From CBDFKQ01 sp965248855 (GTDB taxonomy: Bacteria > Bacteroidota > Bacteroidia > Cytophagales > 172606-1): a stretch of 64,000 nt of DNA. The translations under genes and the position numbers were made by a program. The notes under the pieces were generated by a model. The model was given only the letters and a program-made list of their open reading frames with translations, was not told the origin of the DNA and made no database searches. Of this stretch, positions 55,684-64,000 are shown piece after piece. The DNA lies in assembly GCA_965248855.1 (NCBI GenBank), contig CBDFKQ010000012.1, forward strand, positions 620,001-684,000, in the 5' to 3' direction. Position 1 is the stretch's first letter, and each line of letters begins with the position of its first letter.

Positions 55684-56214
55684 ATGAAAAAATATATTTT
55701 AATATTTTCTTTTTTTCTCTTAATTATATTTTCCTGTAAAAAAAATAATCCGGATCCTTCAAATACAGGCCCTTCGAAAACTACTTTAATAGCAAAAACA
55801 TGGTTATTAACAAGTATAGATTTCTCACCTCCATTGAAAGTTACCTATGGTGTATTTTCTTATCAATTAAATAATGCAAGTTCGCTTTTTAATGATTGCA
55901 ATAAAGATGATTTATATATTTTTAATAAAGATAAGACTTTTATTGTAGACGAAGGGGCGACAAAATGTAACAGCTCTGATCCTCAAACCAAAGCACAAGA
56001 CATATGGTCTTTAAGTGCAGATTCAACCTCGCTTATATTTAATTACAATAAAGTAAATATTTCGGGTAAAATTGTAGATTTAAGTAATACAACCCTTAAA
56101 ATAAATACCGACGCTGCTAATTTAGCATCTGTATTTGTAACCACCGGATCAGGTTTTTATATTGATCCTAAATCTACATCAGTTGCTACAGTTACTTTTA
56201 CTGCAAAACCATAA
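55684..56214 (+). CDS. Hypothetical lipoprotein (lipocalin-like)
   Basis: A 176-residue protein with a lipoprotein signal ending FSC (Cys18 in IIFSCKK). The mature part is beta-rich (TWLLTSIDFSPPLKV, DIWSLSADSTSLIFNY) with the pattern of small lipocalin-like Bacteroidetes lipoproteins. It is isolated and ends near a weak hairpin at 56213-56236. No specific function assigned. Confidence 0.75.
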   Translation: MKKYILIFSFFLLIIFSCKKNNPDPSNTGPSKTTLIAKTWLLTSIDFSPPLKVTYGVFSYQLNNASSLFNDCNKDDLYIFNKDKTFIVDEGATKCNSSDPQTKAQDIWSLSADSTSLIFNYNKVNISGKIVDLSNTTLKINTDAANLASVFVTTGSGFYIDPKSTSVATVTFTAKP

Positions 56215-56239
56215 AAGGAGTTTAAAAACCCTTTTTTAT

Positions 56240-56500
56240 TTAAGCAGCCAGACAATATGCCTTTGATAAATGAGAAGTAGTAAATTGAATTAGATCGCCA
56301 ATGGTTTGAACATTTATTACTTCGTTATCCGTAAATTCAATATCAAATTCACGCTCTACATACCAAAGTAATTCCATTTGTTCCATTTGGTTCAAATCCA
56401 TCTGACCTAATTTGTGATAAGAATTTAAAATAACATTTTCATTAATAAGAAAATGTTTGTGAAGGATATACTCAATTCTTGATTTTACCAAATCTTTCAT
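56240..56500 (-). CDS. Acyl-carrier-protein-like protein lacking the phosphopantetheine serine
   Basis: An 86-residue helical protein that aligns with the second half of acyl carrier proteins: MELLWYVEREFDIEFTDNEV followed by INVQTIGDLI matches the usual VELxxxLExxFxIxIxD and TVGDLV blocks. The DSL motif that carries 4'-phosphopantetheine should fall at residues 37-39, which here read NQM. Without Ser at 38 it cannot be a normal carrier, so it may be a structural or regulatory ACP-fold protein. The start gives a basic first helix. Confidence 0.7.
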   Translation of the reverse strand: MKDLVKSRIEYILHKHFLINENVILNSYHKLGQMDLNQMEQMELLWYVEREFDIEFTDNEVINVQTIGDLIQFTTSHLSKAYCLAA

Positions 56501-56858
56501 AAAAGTGGATTTTTAAGCAAAAAAAACTAAAATTGTTTTTAAAGTTTCTCATCTAACCTAAAGCATACATAAATAATTCCGGTTGTATACAATAGTGATA
56601 AATAATTTTTACTTCAGCATTAAAATTGATAAAAAAGTAAGTTTTATCGCAGAAACTTGAATGTAAAAATATTATGATCAACAAAAACAACAATCATACC
56701 ACTTTATTATTCTGATAATATTTATTAAAAAAAATAAATATTATAGTTTATGTGAGGATATTTTAAACCAATAAACACGCTATTGTGATTATTAATCTAA
56801 TTTATATATTTGCCTGCATTACTGTTTATTTCCCAACCTAATTTCTTTATATATACTC
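56501..56858. other. Divergent region of ACP-like gene and moxR
   Basis: A 358-base AT-rich gap with no gene. It contains the promoter at 56782-56812 for the moxR gene; the rest shows nothing distinct. Confidence 0.5.
56782..56812 (+). promoter_or_regulatory. Bacteroidetes-type promoter of the moxR-DUF58 operon
   Basis: ATTG at 56782-56785, a 19-base spacer and an exact TAnnTTTG element (TATATTTG, 56805-56812), 47 bases before the ATG at 56859. Spacing and -7 sequence fit the known sigma factor consensus of this phylum. Confidence 0.6.
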
Positions 56859-57833
56859 ATGGTTAATGAATTTGAAACGCGTATTGATCTTTCTGAACTA
56901 AGTGAAGCCTTAAAAAAAATAAAAACGGAAATTCGAAAAGTTATTGTAGGGCAGGAGCAAATGATAGATTTATTAATTGCAGCAATCCTTGCCGATGGCC
57001 ATATTTTAATTGAAGGTGTACCGGGAGTTGCTAAAACGTTAACTGCAAAATTAATTTCCAAAACAATTTCCGTTGATTTTTCCAGAATACAATTTACTCC
57101 GGATCTAATGCCTTCGGATGTACTGGGAACTTCGGTTTTTAATTTAAAAACATCTGAATTTAATTTTAAGAAAGGTCCGATATTTTCAAACATTGTTTTA
57201 ATTGACGAAATAAACCGATCACCTGCGAAAACCCAGGCAGCATTATTTGAAGTGATGGAAGAACGTCAAATAACTAATGACGGCATTACTTACCTTTTAG
57301 AAAAACCATTTATTGTTATTGCAACACAAAACCCAATAGAACAAGAAGGAACTTATAGGTTACCGGAAGCCCAGTTGGATAGATTTATTTTTAAAATTGG
57401 TGTTAATTATCCTTCATTGGAAGAAGAAACTCAAATAATAACTTTGGCACATCAGCGAAAAAACGAAGCTTCTTTAGCTGATGTCAAGCCTGTTTTAAGT
57501 GCCCAACAAGTAGATTTATACCGACAAAAAGTAAGAGAAATACATATTGATGAAAATTTAATTCGTTATATCGCTCAAATTGTTTCTCAAACACGTTCAC
57601 ATGAGTTTTTATATCTTGGTGCCTCACCACGTGCATCTTTGGCAATCATGAACGGATCGAAAGCATTTGCAGCCATGCAAGGAAGGGATTTTGTTACTCC
57701 GGAAGATATTAAATTTATAACTCCATCAGTTTTAAGGCATAGAATTATGCTCACACCTGAAAAAGAAATGGAAGGCAGTGGTGTTGATGCTGTTGTTAAG
57801 CAGTTAATAGAAAGAATAGAGGTGCCCAGATAA
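56859..57833 (+). CDS. MoxR-family AAA+ ATPase
   Basis: A 324-residue AAA+ protein: Walker A GVPGVAKT at 53-60, Walker B IVLIDEINRS at 112-121, sensor TQNPIEQEGTYRLPEAQLDR. MoxR ATPases act as chaperones that mature or insert metal centres, often with VWA/DUF58 partners. The DUF58 gene follows 40 bases downstream on the same strand. Another family member is encoded at 61787, with which it shares much of the core sequence. Confidence 0.93.
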   Translation: MVNEFETRIDLSELSEALKKIKTEIRKVIVGQEQMIDLLIAAILADGHILIEGVPGVAKTLTAKLISKTISVDFSRIQFTPDLMPSDVLGTSVFNLKTSEFNFKKGPIFSNIVLIDEINRSPAKTQAALFEVMEERQITNDGITYLLEKPFIVIATQNPIEQEGTYRLPEAQLDRFIFKIGVNYPSLEEETQIITLAHQRKNEASLADVKPVLSAQQVDLYRQKVREIHIDENLIRYIAQIVSQTRSHEFLYLGASPRASLAIMNGSKAFAAMQGRDFVTPEDIKFITPSVLRHRIMLTPEKEMEGSGVDAVVKQLIERIEVPR

Positions 57834-57873
57834 AACAGAGTTGAAAATATCTTTAATCGAATGAATACCTTAC

Positions 57874-59208
57874 ATGAAAACTTTTTTCAAAAGCCTTTAT
57901 CTTAATAACAGATTTTTTGTTGCTGTTGGATTAAATGTTTTTTTATTTCTTTTATCCTTTTCTTTCCCTTCGTTATTTATAATTGCGCGCCTTGCATTTT
58001 TCGTGGTTATTATTTTAGCAATTATCGAAATTATTTTATTATATGCACAAAAGGAAGGTATCAAAGCAAATAGAAATATGGTCGACAGGCTGAGCAATGG
58101 AGATGAAAATGATATTTATATTCATATTAAAAACAATTATAGTTTCCCGGTATATTTAAGAATAATTGATGAAGCGCCTTTCCAATTTCAATACAGAAAT
58201 TTAAATTTTCGCTTTAAAATTACCGGCAGAAATGAAAAAACGATTTCGTATCAACTTCGGCCTGTTAAAAGAGGTGAATATGAGTTTGGAGTACTCAATG
58301 TTTTTGTTAGCGGTAATATAGGTTTTACTTCACGCAGGTATCGTTTTGATCAAAATAAAGTTGTGGCTGTTTATCCTTCATACCTCCAATTAAGGAAATA
58401 CGAACTAATGGCCATTTCTAATAGGCTTTCGGAACTTGGAATTAAAAAAATACGAAAAATCGGGCACGCTCTCGAATTTGAACAAATAAAAGAATACGTG
58501 CAGGGAGATGATATAAGGACCATTAACTGGAAAGCGACCGCAAGAAAAAATACCCTAATGATAAATCATTATCAGGAAGAAAAATCACAAAATGTTTACA
58601 GTATTATTGATAAAGGCAGAGTGATGCGAATGCCTTTTGAAGGTTTAAGTTTGCTCGATTATGCTATTAATGCATCCTTAGTTATTTCAAGTATCGCTAT
58701 CAGAAAAGAGGATAAGGCAGGGATAATAACATTTAATCATAAAATAGGAAGTTTACTTCCGGCAGCGAAAGTTGGTTCGCAAATGCAAAAGGTACAGGAG
58801 GTTTTATACAATCAAAAAACAAATTATAAAGAATCGAGCTTTGATTTACTATATGCCACTTTAAGACAAAAAATAAACCAAAGGAGCTTAATTTTGTTGT
58901 ATACTAATTTTGAAACTTTATCCGGCCTTCAAAGGCAACTGCCTTACTTAAAGCGTATTGCCAAAAACCATGTATTGGTAATTATATTTTTTGAGAATAC
59001 CGAATTACAAAATCTTTTAAAAAGCGAGGCAAACTCTACCGAAGATATTTATATTAAAACGATTGGGGAAAAGTTTTCCTTTGAAAAGAAACAAATAGTT
59101 AAAGAATTAAAACGACATGGAATACATTCTGTTTTAACCCCACCCAAAAATTTAACTGTTAATACTATAAATATGTATCTTGAAATTAAAGCAAGGGGAT
59201 TGATATAA
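57874..59208 (+). CDS. DUF58 domain membrane protein
   Basis: A 444-residue protein with two N-terminal membrane helices (about 12-55) and a large soluble part containing the DUF58 signature EYVQGDDIRTINWKATARKN and a Rossmann/VWA-like region that follows (YSIIDKGRVMRMP, LDYAINASLVISSIAIRKED). DUF58 proteins pair with MoxR ATPases, as here 40 bases downstream. Function in the envelope is likely but not known. Confidence 0.93.
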   Translation: MKTFFKSLYLNNRFFVAVGLNVFLFLLSFSFPSLFIIARLAFFVVIILAIIEIILLYAQKEGIKANRNMVDRLSNGDENDIYIHIKNNYSFPVYLRIIDEAPFQFQYRNLNFRFKITGRNEKTISYQLRPVKRGEYEFGVLNVFVSGNIGFTSRRYRFDQNKVVAVYPSYLQLRKYELMAISNRLSELGIKKIRKIGHALEFEQIKEYVQGDDIRTINWKATARKNTLMINHYQEEKSQNVYSIIDKGRVMRMPFEGLSLLDYAINASLVISSIAIRKEDKAGIITFNHKIGSLLPAAKVGSQMQKVQEVLYNQKTNYKESSFDLLYATLRQKINQRSLILLYTNFETLSGLQRQLPYLKRIAKNHVLVIIFFENTELQNLLKSEANSTEDIYIKTIGEKFSFEKKQIVKELKRHGIHSVLTPPKNLTVNTINMYLEIKARGLI

Positions 59209-59258
59209 AAATAACTCCTACTTTCTTTAATCCTATATTCTAATCTATTTTAATCGGA

Positions 59259-59672
59259 TCAATTAATATTATTTAACCATTCTTGCGCTTTAGTTTGTTG
59301 GTCGAAATAATTAATCATAAATCCATCTTTAATTCCTTCATGAGCTTTTATCATTCCTATTTGCCCAAATGTATTTTCAGGTTGTACAAAAGCGATATAT
59401 TTTATTCCTTCATTTGATGCTTTAGGAAACCAAATGTTTTGAATATATTCTTTTGAATTTGGAGCGTAAACTTGCATTTTGAAAAGATTTATCAAACACT
59501 TCTTTACATTATAATGGCGAATCATATTAAATTCAAAATCTAAAATAATTTTTAATTCTTCAAAAGGAGTGAAATTGTTAAACACTACGATCATAGTCTC
59601 TATTTCTTTATAGAAAGAAACTGCAGCATATTTATTCTTAAAATTCTCCATTATATACAATTTATATAGCAT
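59259..59672 (-). CDS. STAS-like/SpoIIAA-like small hypothetical protein
   Basis: A 137-residue protein; a start at residue 8 (MENFKNKYAAV, position 59651) is also possible. The alternating pattern (MIVVFNNFTPFEELKIILDF, KKCLINLFKMQVYAPNSKEY, EGIKYIAFVQPEN) resembles SpoIIAA/STAS-like families of Bacteroidetes. No catalytic motif. It faces the DUF58 gene. Confidence 0.6.
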   Translation of the reverse strand: MLYKLYIMENFKNKYAAVSFYKEIETMIVVFNNFTPFEELKIILDFEFNMIRHYNVKKCLINLFKMQVYAPNSKEYIQNIWFPKASNEGIKYIAFVQPENTFGQIGMIKAHEGIKDGFMINYFDQQTKAQEWLNNIN

Positions 59673-59885
59673 TGAATACTATTAAACAGTAAAGGGTAAC
59701 TCTTTAAAAAAATTTAAATTTTGAAGGATTATTTTAAAAAATACAAATACCTTACATCCTAAACAGAATTAAAAAAAAGTAATTATAAGATGTTATATAA
59801 TTTGCTTTAGTCCGATTTTATCAAAATATCAATATTTGATAAATCGATATTATCATAAAATAAAATCCTAAAAATCTTTTCATCC

Positions 59886-59929
59886 TTTAATCCTAATTCA
59901 AACAAAAAAATATCTGAATTAGGATTAAA
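59886..59929. repeat. 15-bp perfect inverted repeat with AATCCTAATTCA core
   Basis: TTTAATCCTAATTCA (59886-59900) and its exact complement (59915-59929) with a 14-base A/T loop. Pairing continues imperfectly on both sides through variants of AATCCTAAAA. A single-arm relative, AATCCTAATTCA, lies near 36238-36249 after polA. Confidence 0.75.
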
Positions 59930-60045
59930 CGATTTTAGGAAACGAAGGATTTTTATTTAAAAGAAGAAATATCCTTGTAAGAAAACACAAGTCGAAAAAG
60001 ATATTATATGAATTTTAAAATATAATATCTTAACCTAAATTATAC

Positions 60046-60060
60046 TGATAAACCGATAAT
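60046..60060. repeat. 15-bp sequence repeated at 62901-62915
   Basis: TGATAAACCGATAAT occurs at both sites, here in the downstream region of the TolC-family gene. A related TGATAAATCGATATTATC begins at 59837. Confidence 0.6.
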
Positions 60061-60067
60061 CATGATT

Positions 60068-61438
60068 TTATTTAATCAAAGTTCCGATTGCCTTATTGTA
60101 ATCTGCTTTATATAATAGGGCATTATAAATGGCATTAAAATAATTTGTTTGTGCTTCTTTTAAGGATGCCTCAGCGGTTGTAATCTGTAAATTAATTGCT
60201 ATACCCTGTTCGTATTCTCCTTTTAAAACCCTCAGATTTTCTTCTGCCAATTGAACATTTCGTTTTTGGATTTTTACGGATTGAACGCTATTAGAAAAAT
60301 TTATGAGTGCCTGATCAATTTCTAATTGAATACTTTGTTCAAGTTGTTCTTTATTATTTATGGTCTGCTCGAGTTGTAGTTTTTTTTGCTGCACTTTATA
60401 ATGAACTGAAAAACCATTAAAGATTGGCATTTGAAAACGAAACCCGATATAATCATAGTTAATCCACCTTGCACTTTGCGGAATATCAACCAATTTGGTT
60501 GCCGACGGATTATAACCATAGGCAGCCACGGCATTTAATTTCGGATAATATAAGCCTTTTGTTGATTTTATGTCGTAAATATTATAAAGTTGTTGATCTT
60601 CAATTAAAGAATATTCAACCCTTTGTTGGTAATTATTGGTTCCTGTTTGTATTTGACCAACATCATCCAATAAATTTTCTTTAAGGCTGTCTGTTAAAAT
60701 TATCTTGGTTTCTCTTGGCAAGTGCATTTGAAATTTCAAAGCAGCTCTGCTCAATTCAACAGTTCTAATTACCTGTATTCGTTGTTCTTTCAGGTTATTA
60801 TAACTTACTTCTGTTTGGTCAACATCAAGTTTTCTGGCCAAACCTGCAGCAAACCTCGATTTTGTTTCTCTGTAGGACGAATCTATTCTTAGTAAATTTG
60901 TTTCTAAAAATGCGAGCTGTTTTTCATTTACCAACACTCCATAGTATGCCCTCACTACATTATAAGCAACATCAATCTTTGTTTTTTTAATGTTTTTTTC
61001 TGAAATCTGTTTCAAAACTTTTGATGCACCAATACTTGAAAAATAAGATTGATCGAATACAACCTGTGTAGCAGTGATGGAAGGTAAAAATTGATTGGGA
61101 AGGAAAAACTGTGTTGGTATTACTTTTCCAATGGCTTGTGTTGAATCATAACCTCTAGTACCGGGATTATTTTCTAAAATAGTTTTTTGAAGATTAATAT
61201 AATGGTTAAAATCAACATTGGCATTTATTTGAGGCAGAGCTCTCGAAAATAAATCTTTCCTCTGAGCATCTGTAATTTTTTGATCTATGATAACATTTTT
61301 AACATAAATATTATTTGTTGTTGCATAGTTAATCGCCTCTTCAAGAGAAAATGCTTTATTATTGGCAGATGAATTTGTTTGTGCTTTTGATGATAAAAAA
61401 GGAGCGGATAAAAGAATAAAAAATAAAAAATGCTTCAT
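60068..61438 (-). CDS. TolC-family outer-membrane efflux protein
   Basis: A 456-residue exported protein with a signal peptide (MKHFLFFILLSAPFLSSKAQ). It has two long alpha-helical halves typical of TolC/OEP channels: FSLEEAINYATTNNIYVKNV and AGLARKLDVDQTEVSYNNLK in the first, YYPKLNAVAAYGYNP and LEQTINNKEQLEQSIQLEID in the second. Such proteins form trimeric channels for drug, metal or protein efflux. No pump genes adjoin it; the left neighbours lie on both strands. Orphan outer-membrane component. Confidence 0.92.
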   Translation of the reverse strand: MKHFLFFILLSAPFLSSKAQTNSSANNKAFSLEEAINYATTNNIYVKNVIIDQKITDAQRKDLFSRALPQINANVDFNHYINLQKTILENNPGTRGYDSTQAIGKVIPTQFFLPNQFLPSITATQVVFDQSYFSSIGASKVLKQISEKNIKKTKIDVAYNVVRAYYGVLVNEKQLAFLETNLLRIDSSYRETKSRFAAGLARKLDVDQTEVSYNNLKEQRIQVIRTVELSRAALKFQMHLPRETKIILTDSLKENLLDDVGQIQTGTNNYQQRVEYSLIEDQQLYNIYDIKSTKGLYYPKLNAVAAYGYNPSATKLVDIPQSARWINYDYIGFRFQMPIFNGFSVHYKVQQKKLQLEQTINNKEQLEQSIQLEIDQALINFSNSVQSVKIQKRNVQLAEENLRVLKGEYEQGIAINLQITTAEASLKEAQTNYFNAIYNALLYKADYNKAIGTLIK

Positions 61439-61786
61439 GGATATTCTTTGATGATTAAAAAACTTTTAGTAAAACTGCTGTCAAATAGGATTTTGCCGAA
61501 TATCAATTTTATTTAAAAAAATTAAAAACTATCTTATTTGAATAGAAACTGTTAATTTTTTAAATTAGTTTACCAAATACAAAAAATAAAATGGAATTTT
61601 TTAAAGAGAAGATTTTACTTCTTTAAAAGATAGATTTATACAATCAAATTTTTTTAAAGAAATTATTGATTTTTATCTGAGATATATTAAATAAAAAACA
61701 TTTTTAAAGCTTTTTACTTTTAATGAGAATTTGTTTTTACGATCCTATGCTATAACTTGTATTTTTTAATTTCTTAATACAGTTTA
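61439..61786. other. Divergent promoter region of tolC-like gene and second moxR
   Basis: A 348-base AT-rich gap with only broken frames. No promoter or repeat is clear. Confidence 0.45.
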
Positions 61787-62755
61787 ATGCAAGTACGATT
61801 TCAATCAGATGTTGAAGCAGCAGATGCTTTAAAAGAGGCTTATAAAAGTTTATCAACTGAAATTTCAAAAGTTATTATCGGCCAGGACGATGTTATAAGA
61901 TTATTATTAACTTCTATTTTTTGTCAGGGTCATTGTTTATTGGTGGGGGTGCCCGGCCTTGCAAAAACGTTACTGATTAAAACCATCGCAGATTCTTTGC
62001 ATTTAAGTTTTAACAGAATTCAATTTACACCGGATCTTATGCCATCAGATATTTTAGGTTCTGACACGTTAGATCAGGAAAGAAATTTTAAATTTATTAA
62101 AGGTGCTATTTTTTCAAATATTATTCTGGCTGATGAAATAAACAGAACACCACCTAAAACCCAATCAGCTTTACTGGAAGCGATGCAAGAATATTCTGTT
62201 ACCGTTTCGGGAAATAAATATTCCTTGGAACGCCCGTTTTTTGTACTGGCGACACAAAACCCGATTGAACAGGAAGGCACCTATCCCTTGCCGGAAGCGC
62301 AACTGGACCGCTTTATGTTTAATATCTTTTTGAATTATCCTTCTTACCAATCAGAGATAGAAATAGTTAAAAATACTACATCAAATAATTTTTATCAGGT
62401 TCAAAAAATATTATCATCAGAAGATATAAGTGAATTTCAAAATTTAGTTCGTAAAGTTCCTGTTGCGGATAATGTGGTAGAATATGCGGTAAGCCTGGTT
62501 CATAAAACACGGCCAAATGTCGAAAAATCATCTAAGGAAGCAAATGATTATTTAGAATGGGGTGCAGGGCCGCGCGCTTCTCAATACTTGGTACTTGGAG
62601 CAAAGTGCAATGCCCTTTTTAACGGAAAATATTCTCCCGACATTGAAGATGTAAGAGCAATTGCTAATCCTGTATTAAGGCATAGAATAGTAAGGAACTT
62701 TAAGGCAGAGGCAGATGGAATTTCTGTTGACGATATAATAAAAAAATTATTATAG
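61787..62755 (+). CDS. Second MoxR-family AAA+ ATPase
   Basis: A 322-residue AAA+ ATPase: Walker A GVPGLAKT at 54-61, a Walker B with IILADEINRTPPKTQ, sensor ATQNPIEQEGTYPLPEAQLDR. It is a paralogue of the 56859 gene but has no DUF58 or VWA neighbour here. The family and motifs are clear; its client is unknown. Confidence 0.93.
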   Translation: MQVRFQSDVEAADALKEAYKSLSTEISKVIIGQDDVIRLLLTSIFCQGHCLLVGVPGLAKTLLIKTIADSLHLSFNRIQFTPDLMPSDILGSDTLDQERNFKFIKGAIFSNIILADEINRTPPKTQSALLEAMQEYSVTVSGNKYSLERPFFVLATQNPIEQEGTYPLPEAQLDRFMFNIFLNYPSYQSEIEIVKNTTSNNFYQVQKILSSEDISEFQNLVRKVPVADNVVEYAVSLVHKTRPNVEKSSKEANDYLEWGAGPRASQYLVLGAKCNALFNGKYSPDIEDVRAIANPVLRHRIVRNFKAEADGISVDDIIKKLL

Positions 62756-63015
62756 TAAAAATTTAAATCCCCTGAATTTTAATACTGATGTACAGTAAAT
62801 TATTATGCCTACCAATTTACTGCATAACCTTGTCTTTTTATACTAACTCGCATTGTTGCAAAGATGAATAAGATATTTAATTATTAATATCTATAGATAA
62901 TGATAAACCGATAATTAAATTTATTTTTTGTGATTAATTTTTATTTTCTTTTTGGTTTAGAAATTTACATTCCATTCTTGAATTAGGTTTAAGATTATAG
63001 ACAGAGTAGCTTTAT
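62756..63015. other. Short intergenic gap with a repeat copy
   Basis: AT-rich, convergent gap; includes the 15-bp TGATAAACCGATAAT repeat at 62901-62915. No terminator hairpin was found. Confidence 0.5.
62901..62915. repeat. 15-bp sequence repeated at 60046-60060
   Basis: TGATAAACCGATAAT identical to 60046-60060, here between convergent genes. Confidence 0.6.
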
Positions 63016-64000
63016 TTAATTGCCATTTAAAACCTTATGATATAAATCTACATAGCTGTTTACTATTGTTTGCGGTAAATATTTTAATTTATTTTTTCTG
63101 CCATTTTCAATTAATTGTTCACGGTATTCATGATCATTAATTATCTTTTCAAAACCTTCTCGCATAGAATTAATATCAAAAGGATCTACAAGACAAGCGG
63201 CATTATCTGCAACTTCCGGCATTGATAATATATTACCGGTAATTACAACCCTTTCTACGGCATTACCTTCTATTATGGGCATTCCAAACCCTTCATATGT
63301 TGAAATAAGTGTTACAATGTCGCATAAAATGTATTGCTCTAAAACTTCTTCATTGGTAAGGTTAACAAAGTTAACATATTCAATATTGTTCAGTTTGAGC
63401 TTATCTATTAATTCATCATTTATTTTTCCGACAATAATAAGTTCGCACCTCAAACCCGCCAGCGCGTCTATTAATCTTTCCGGATTTTTATTCGCTGCTG
63501 TGCCAAGGTGTAAAATTCTTGGCTTATCCGTGTTAAATATCTTTGGCTTGGGAACAAAATGCGAACCTACAAAAACAGGTATAACCAGTAGTTTGCTTTT
63601 ATTAAAATTAATATACTTCAGAAATTCATTTCTTGACGACTCAGAAACAAAAGTTATAAAAGCAGATTTTTTAGCAGGCAGAGTTAACCAAAAAAGTTTT
63701 AAAACACTTTTTTTAATGCCGGATGAATTATTTATAAAACCGCAATCGTGAATAGTCAGGATGGTTTTCTTCTTTATCATTAAAAGGTTCAAAAAATGCA
63801 CATCGCCTGTAATGTGATTTATGTCTCCCTGATGGAAAGCCGCACAAATAATATCAAATGCGCGTTCAAATATTCCTCTACTTTCAAATTTTGAAAAATA
63901 TAATTTTTGTGTGATACCTTCAGGTAAAAGATTTCTTATGCCGTTAAAGTAATTTTCAATGCTATAATTACCAATTTTTCGGTGCTTTCGTTGAAAAAAT
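63016..64000 (-). CDS. Family 4 glycosyltransferase (GT-B), 5' end beyond window
   Basis: The frame stays open to the right edge, so the gene is partial. Upstream of the GTG at 63799-63801 the reading continues with FERAFDIICAAFHQGDINHI, TGDVHFLN, a clear part of the same protein, so the GTG is not the start. The visible ~328 residues include TILTIHDCGFINN, RILHLGTAANKNPERLIDAL, TLISTYEGFGMPIIEGNAVE and EVADNAACLVDPFDI, which are GT-B motifs that bind a sugar nucleotide (the EGFGMPIIEG glutamate signature). Probable role is polysaccharide or lipopolysaccharide synthesis. Confidence 0.9.
   Translation of the reverse strand, partial: FFQRKHRKIGNYSIENYFNGIRNLLPEGITQKLYFSKFESRGIFERAFDIICAAFHQGDINHITGDVHFLNLLMIKKKTILTIHDCGFINNSSGIKKSVLKLFWLTLPAKKSAFITFVSESSRNEFLKYINFNKSKLLVIPVFVGSHFVPKPKIFNTDKPRILHLGTAANKNPERLIDALAGLRCELIIVGKINDELIDKLKLNNIEYVNFVNLTNEEVLEQYILCDIVTLISTYEGFGMPIIEGNAVERVVITGNILSMPEVADNAACLVDPFDINSMREGFEKIINDHEYREQLIENGRKNKLKYLPQTIVNSYVDLYHKVLNGN

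Larger units (their letters stand above)
59673..60067. other. Intergenic gap with several dyads
   Basis: A 395-base gap. It contains AT-rich dyads at 59821-59856 and 60046-60060 and a long inverted repeat at 59886-59929. No gene is visible. Confidence 0.5.

Noticed and set aside
1..64000. CRISPR array, rRNA operon, prophage
   Set aside because: No regular direct repeats with unique spacers, rRNA sequence or phage structural genes were seen; the tail-fibre-like gene lies in an uptake operon.

Overview
The window is AT-rich chromosomal DNA from a member of the Bacteroidetes, probably close to Chitinophagaceae (lineage inferred from gene content only). Supporting signs are a SusC/SusD pair driven by an ECF sigma factor and FecR regulator, a type IX secretion sorting domain, a Rho factor with a long Asn/Glu-rich insertion, a fused SecDF, a PG-type OmpA protein with TSP3 calcium repeats, and promoters with a TAnnTTTG -7 element. 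No phage, transposase, integrase or CRISPR array was seen.

Layout. (1) 1-9292 is an accessory block. A tight plus-strand run holds the tail of an unknown gene, a gluzincin metallopeptidase, a standalone ComEC-like metallo-beta-lactamase hydrolase, an unrecognised 259-residue protein and a small secreted protein. A DUF4261-type gene follows. Facing them is a 1044-residue membrane-anchored STAND NTPase with about six C-terminal ~38-residue repeats. The mix of protease, MBL hydrolase and STAND switch recalls bacterial conflict or anti-phage loci, but its function here is inference. (2) 9595-13717 holds a palindromic block, tRNA-Ser(GGA), a photolyase and glycogen debranching enzyme GlgX. (3) 13705-28023 is a 14.2 kb island bounded by a 95-bp perfect direct repeat of the 3' end of an aldehyde dehydrogenase gene. 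It carries a broken hemW fragment, sigma/anti-sigma genes, susC/susD, two glycerophosphodiester phosphodiesterases, a tail-fibre-like surface protein and a LamG/T9SS protein. This looks like a uptake locus for glycerophosphodiesters rather than for polysaccharide.

(4) 27941-64000 is mostly core genome: aldehyde dehydrogenase, rho, MscS channel, a HEAT-like protein, a GH43 enzyme, a membrane glycosyltransferase, polA, a BON lipoprotein with an SH3b partner, a histidine kinase, PAP2 phosphatase, NADP isocitrate dehydrogenase, yggS with a DUF423 gene, a J-domain protein, an arginine deiminase-like gene with ctlX, glycosyltransferases, secDF, OmpA, a lipoprotein, an acyl-carrier-like protein without its serine, two MoxR ATPases (one with DUF58), a TolC-family protein and a glycosyltransferase running off the right edge.

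Intergenic DNA carries a dispersed family of AT-rich palindromic motifs (core AACGATATTGATATTT and relatives), several in divergent promoter regions, and many clear hairpin terminators between convergent genes.
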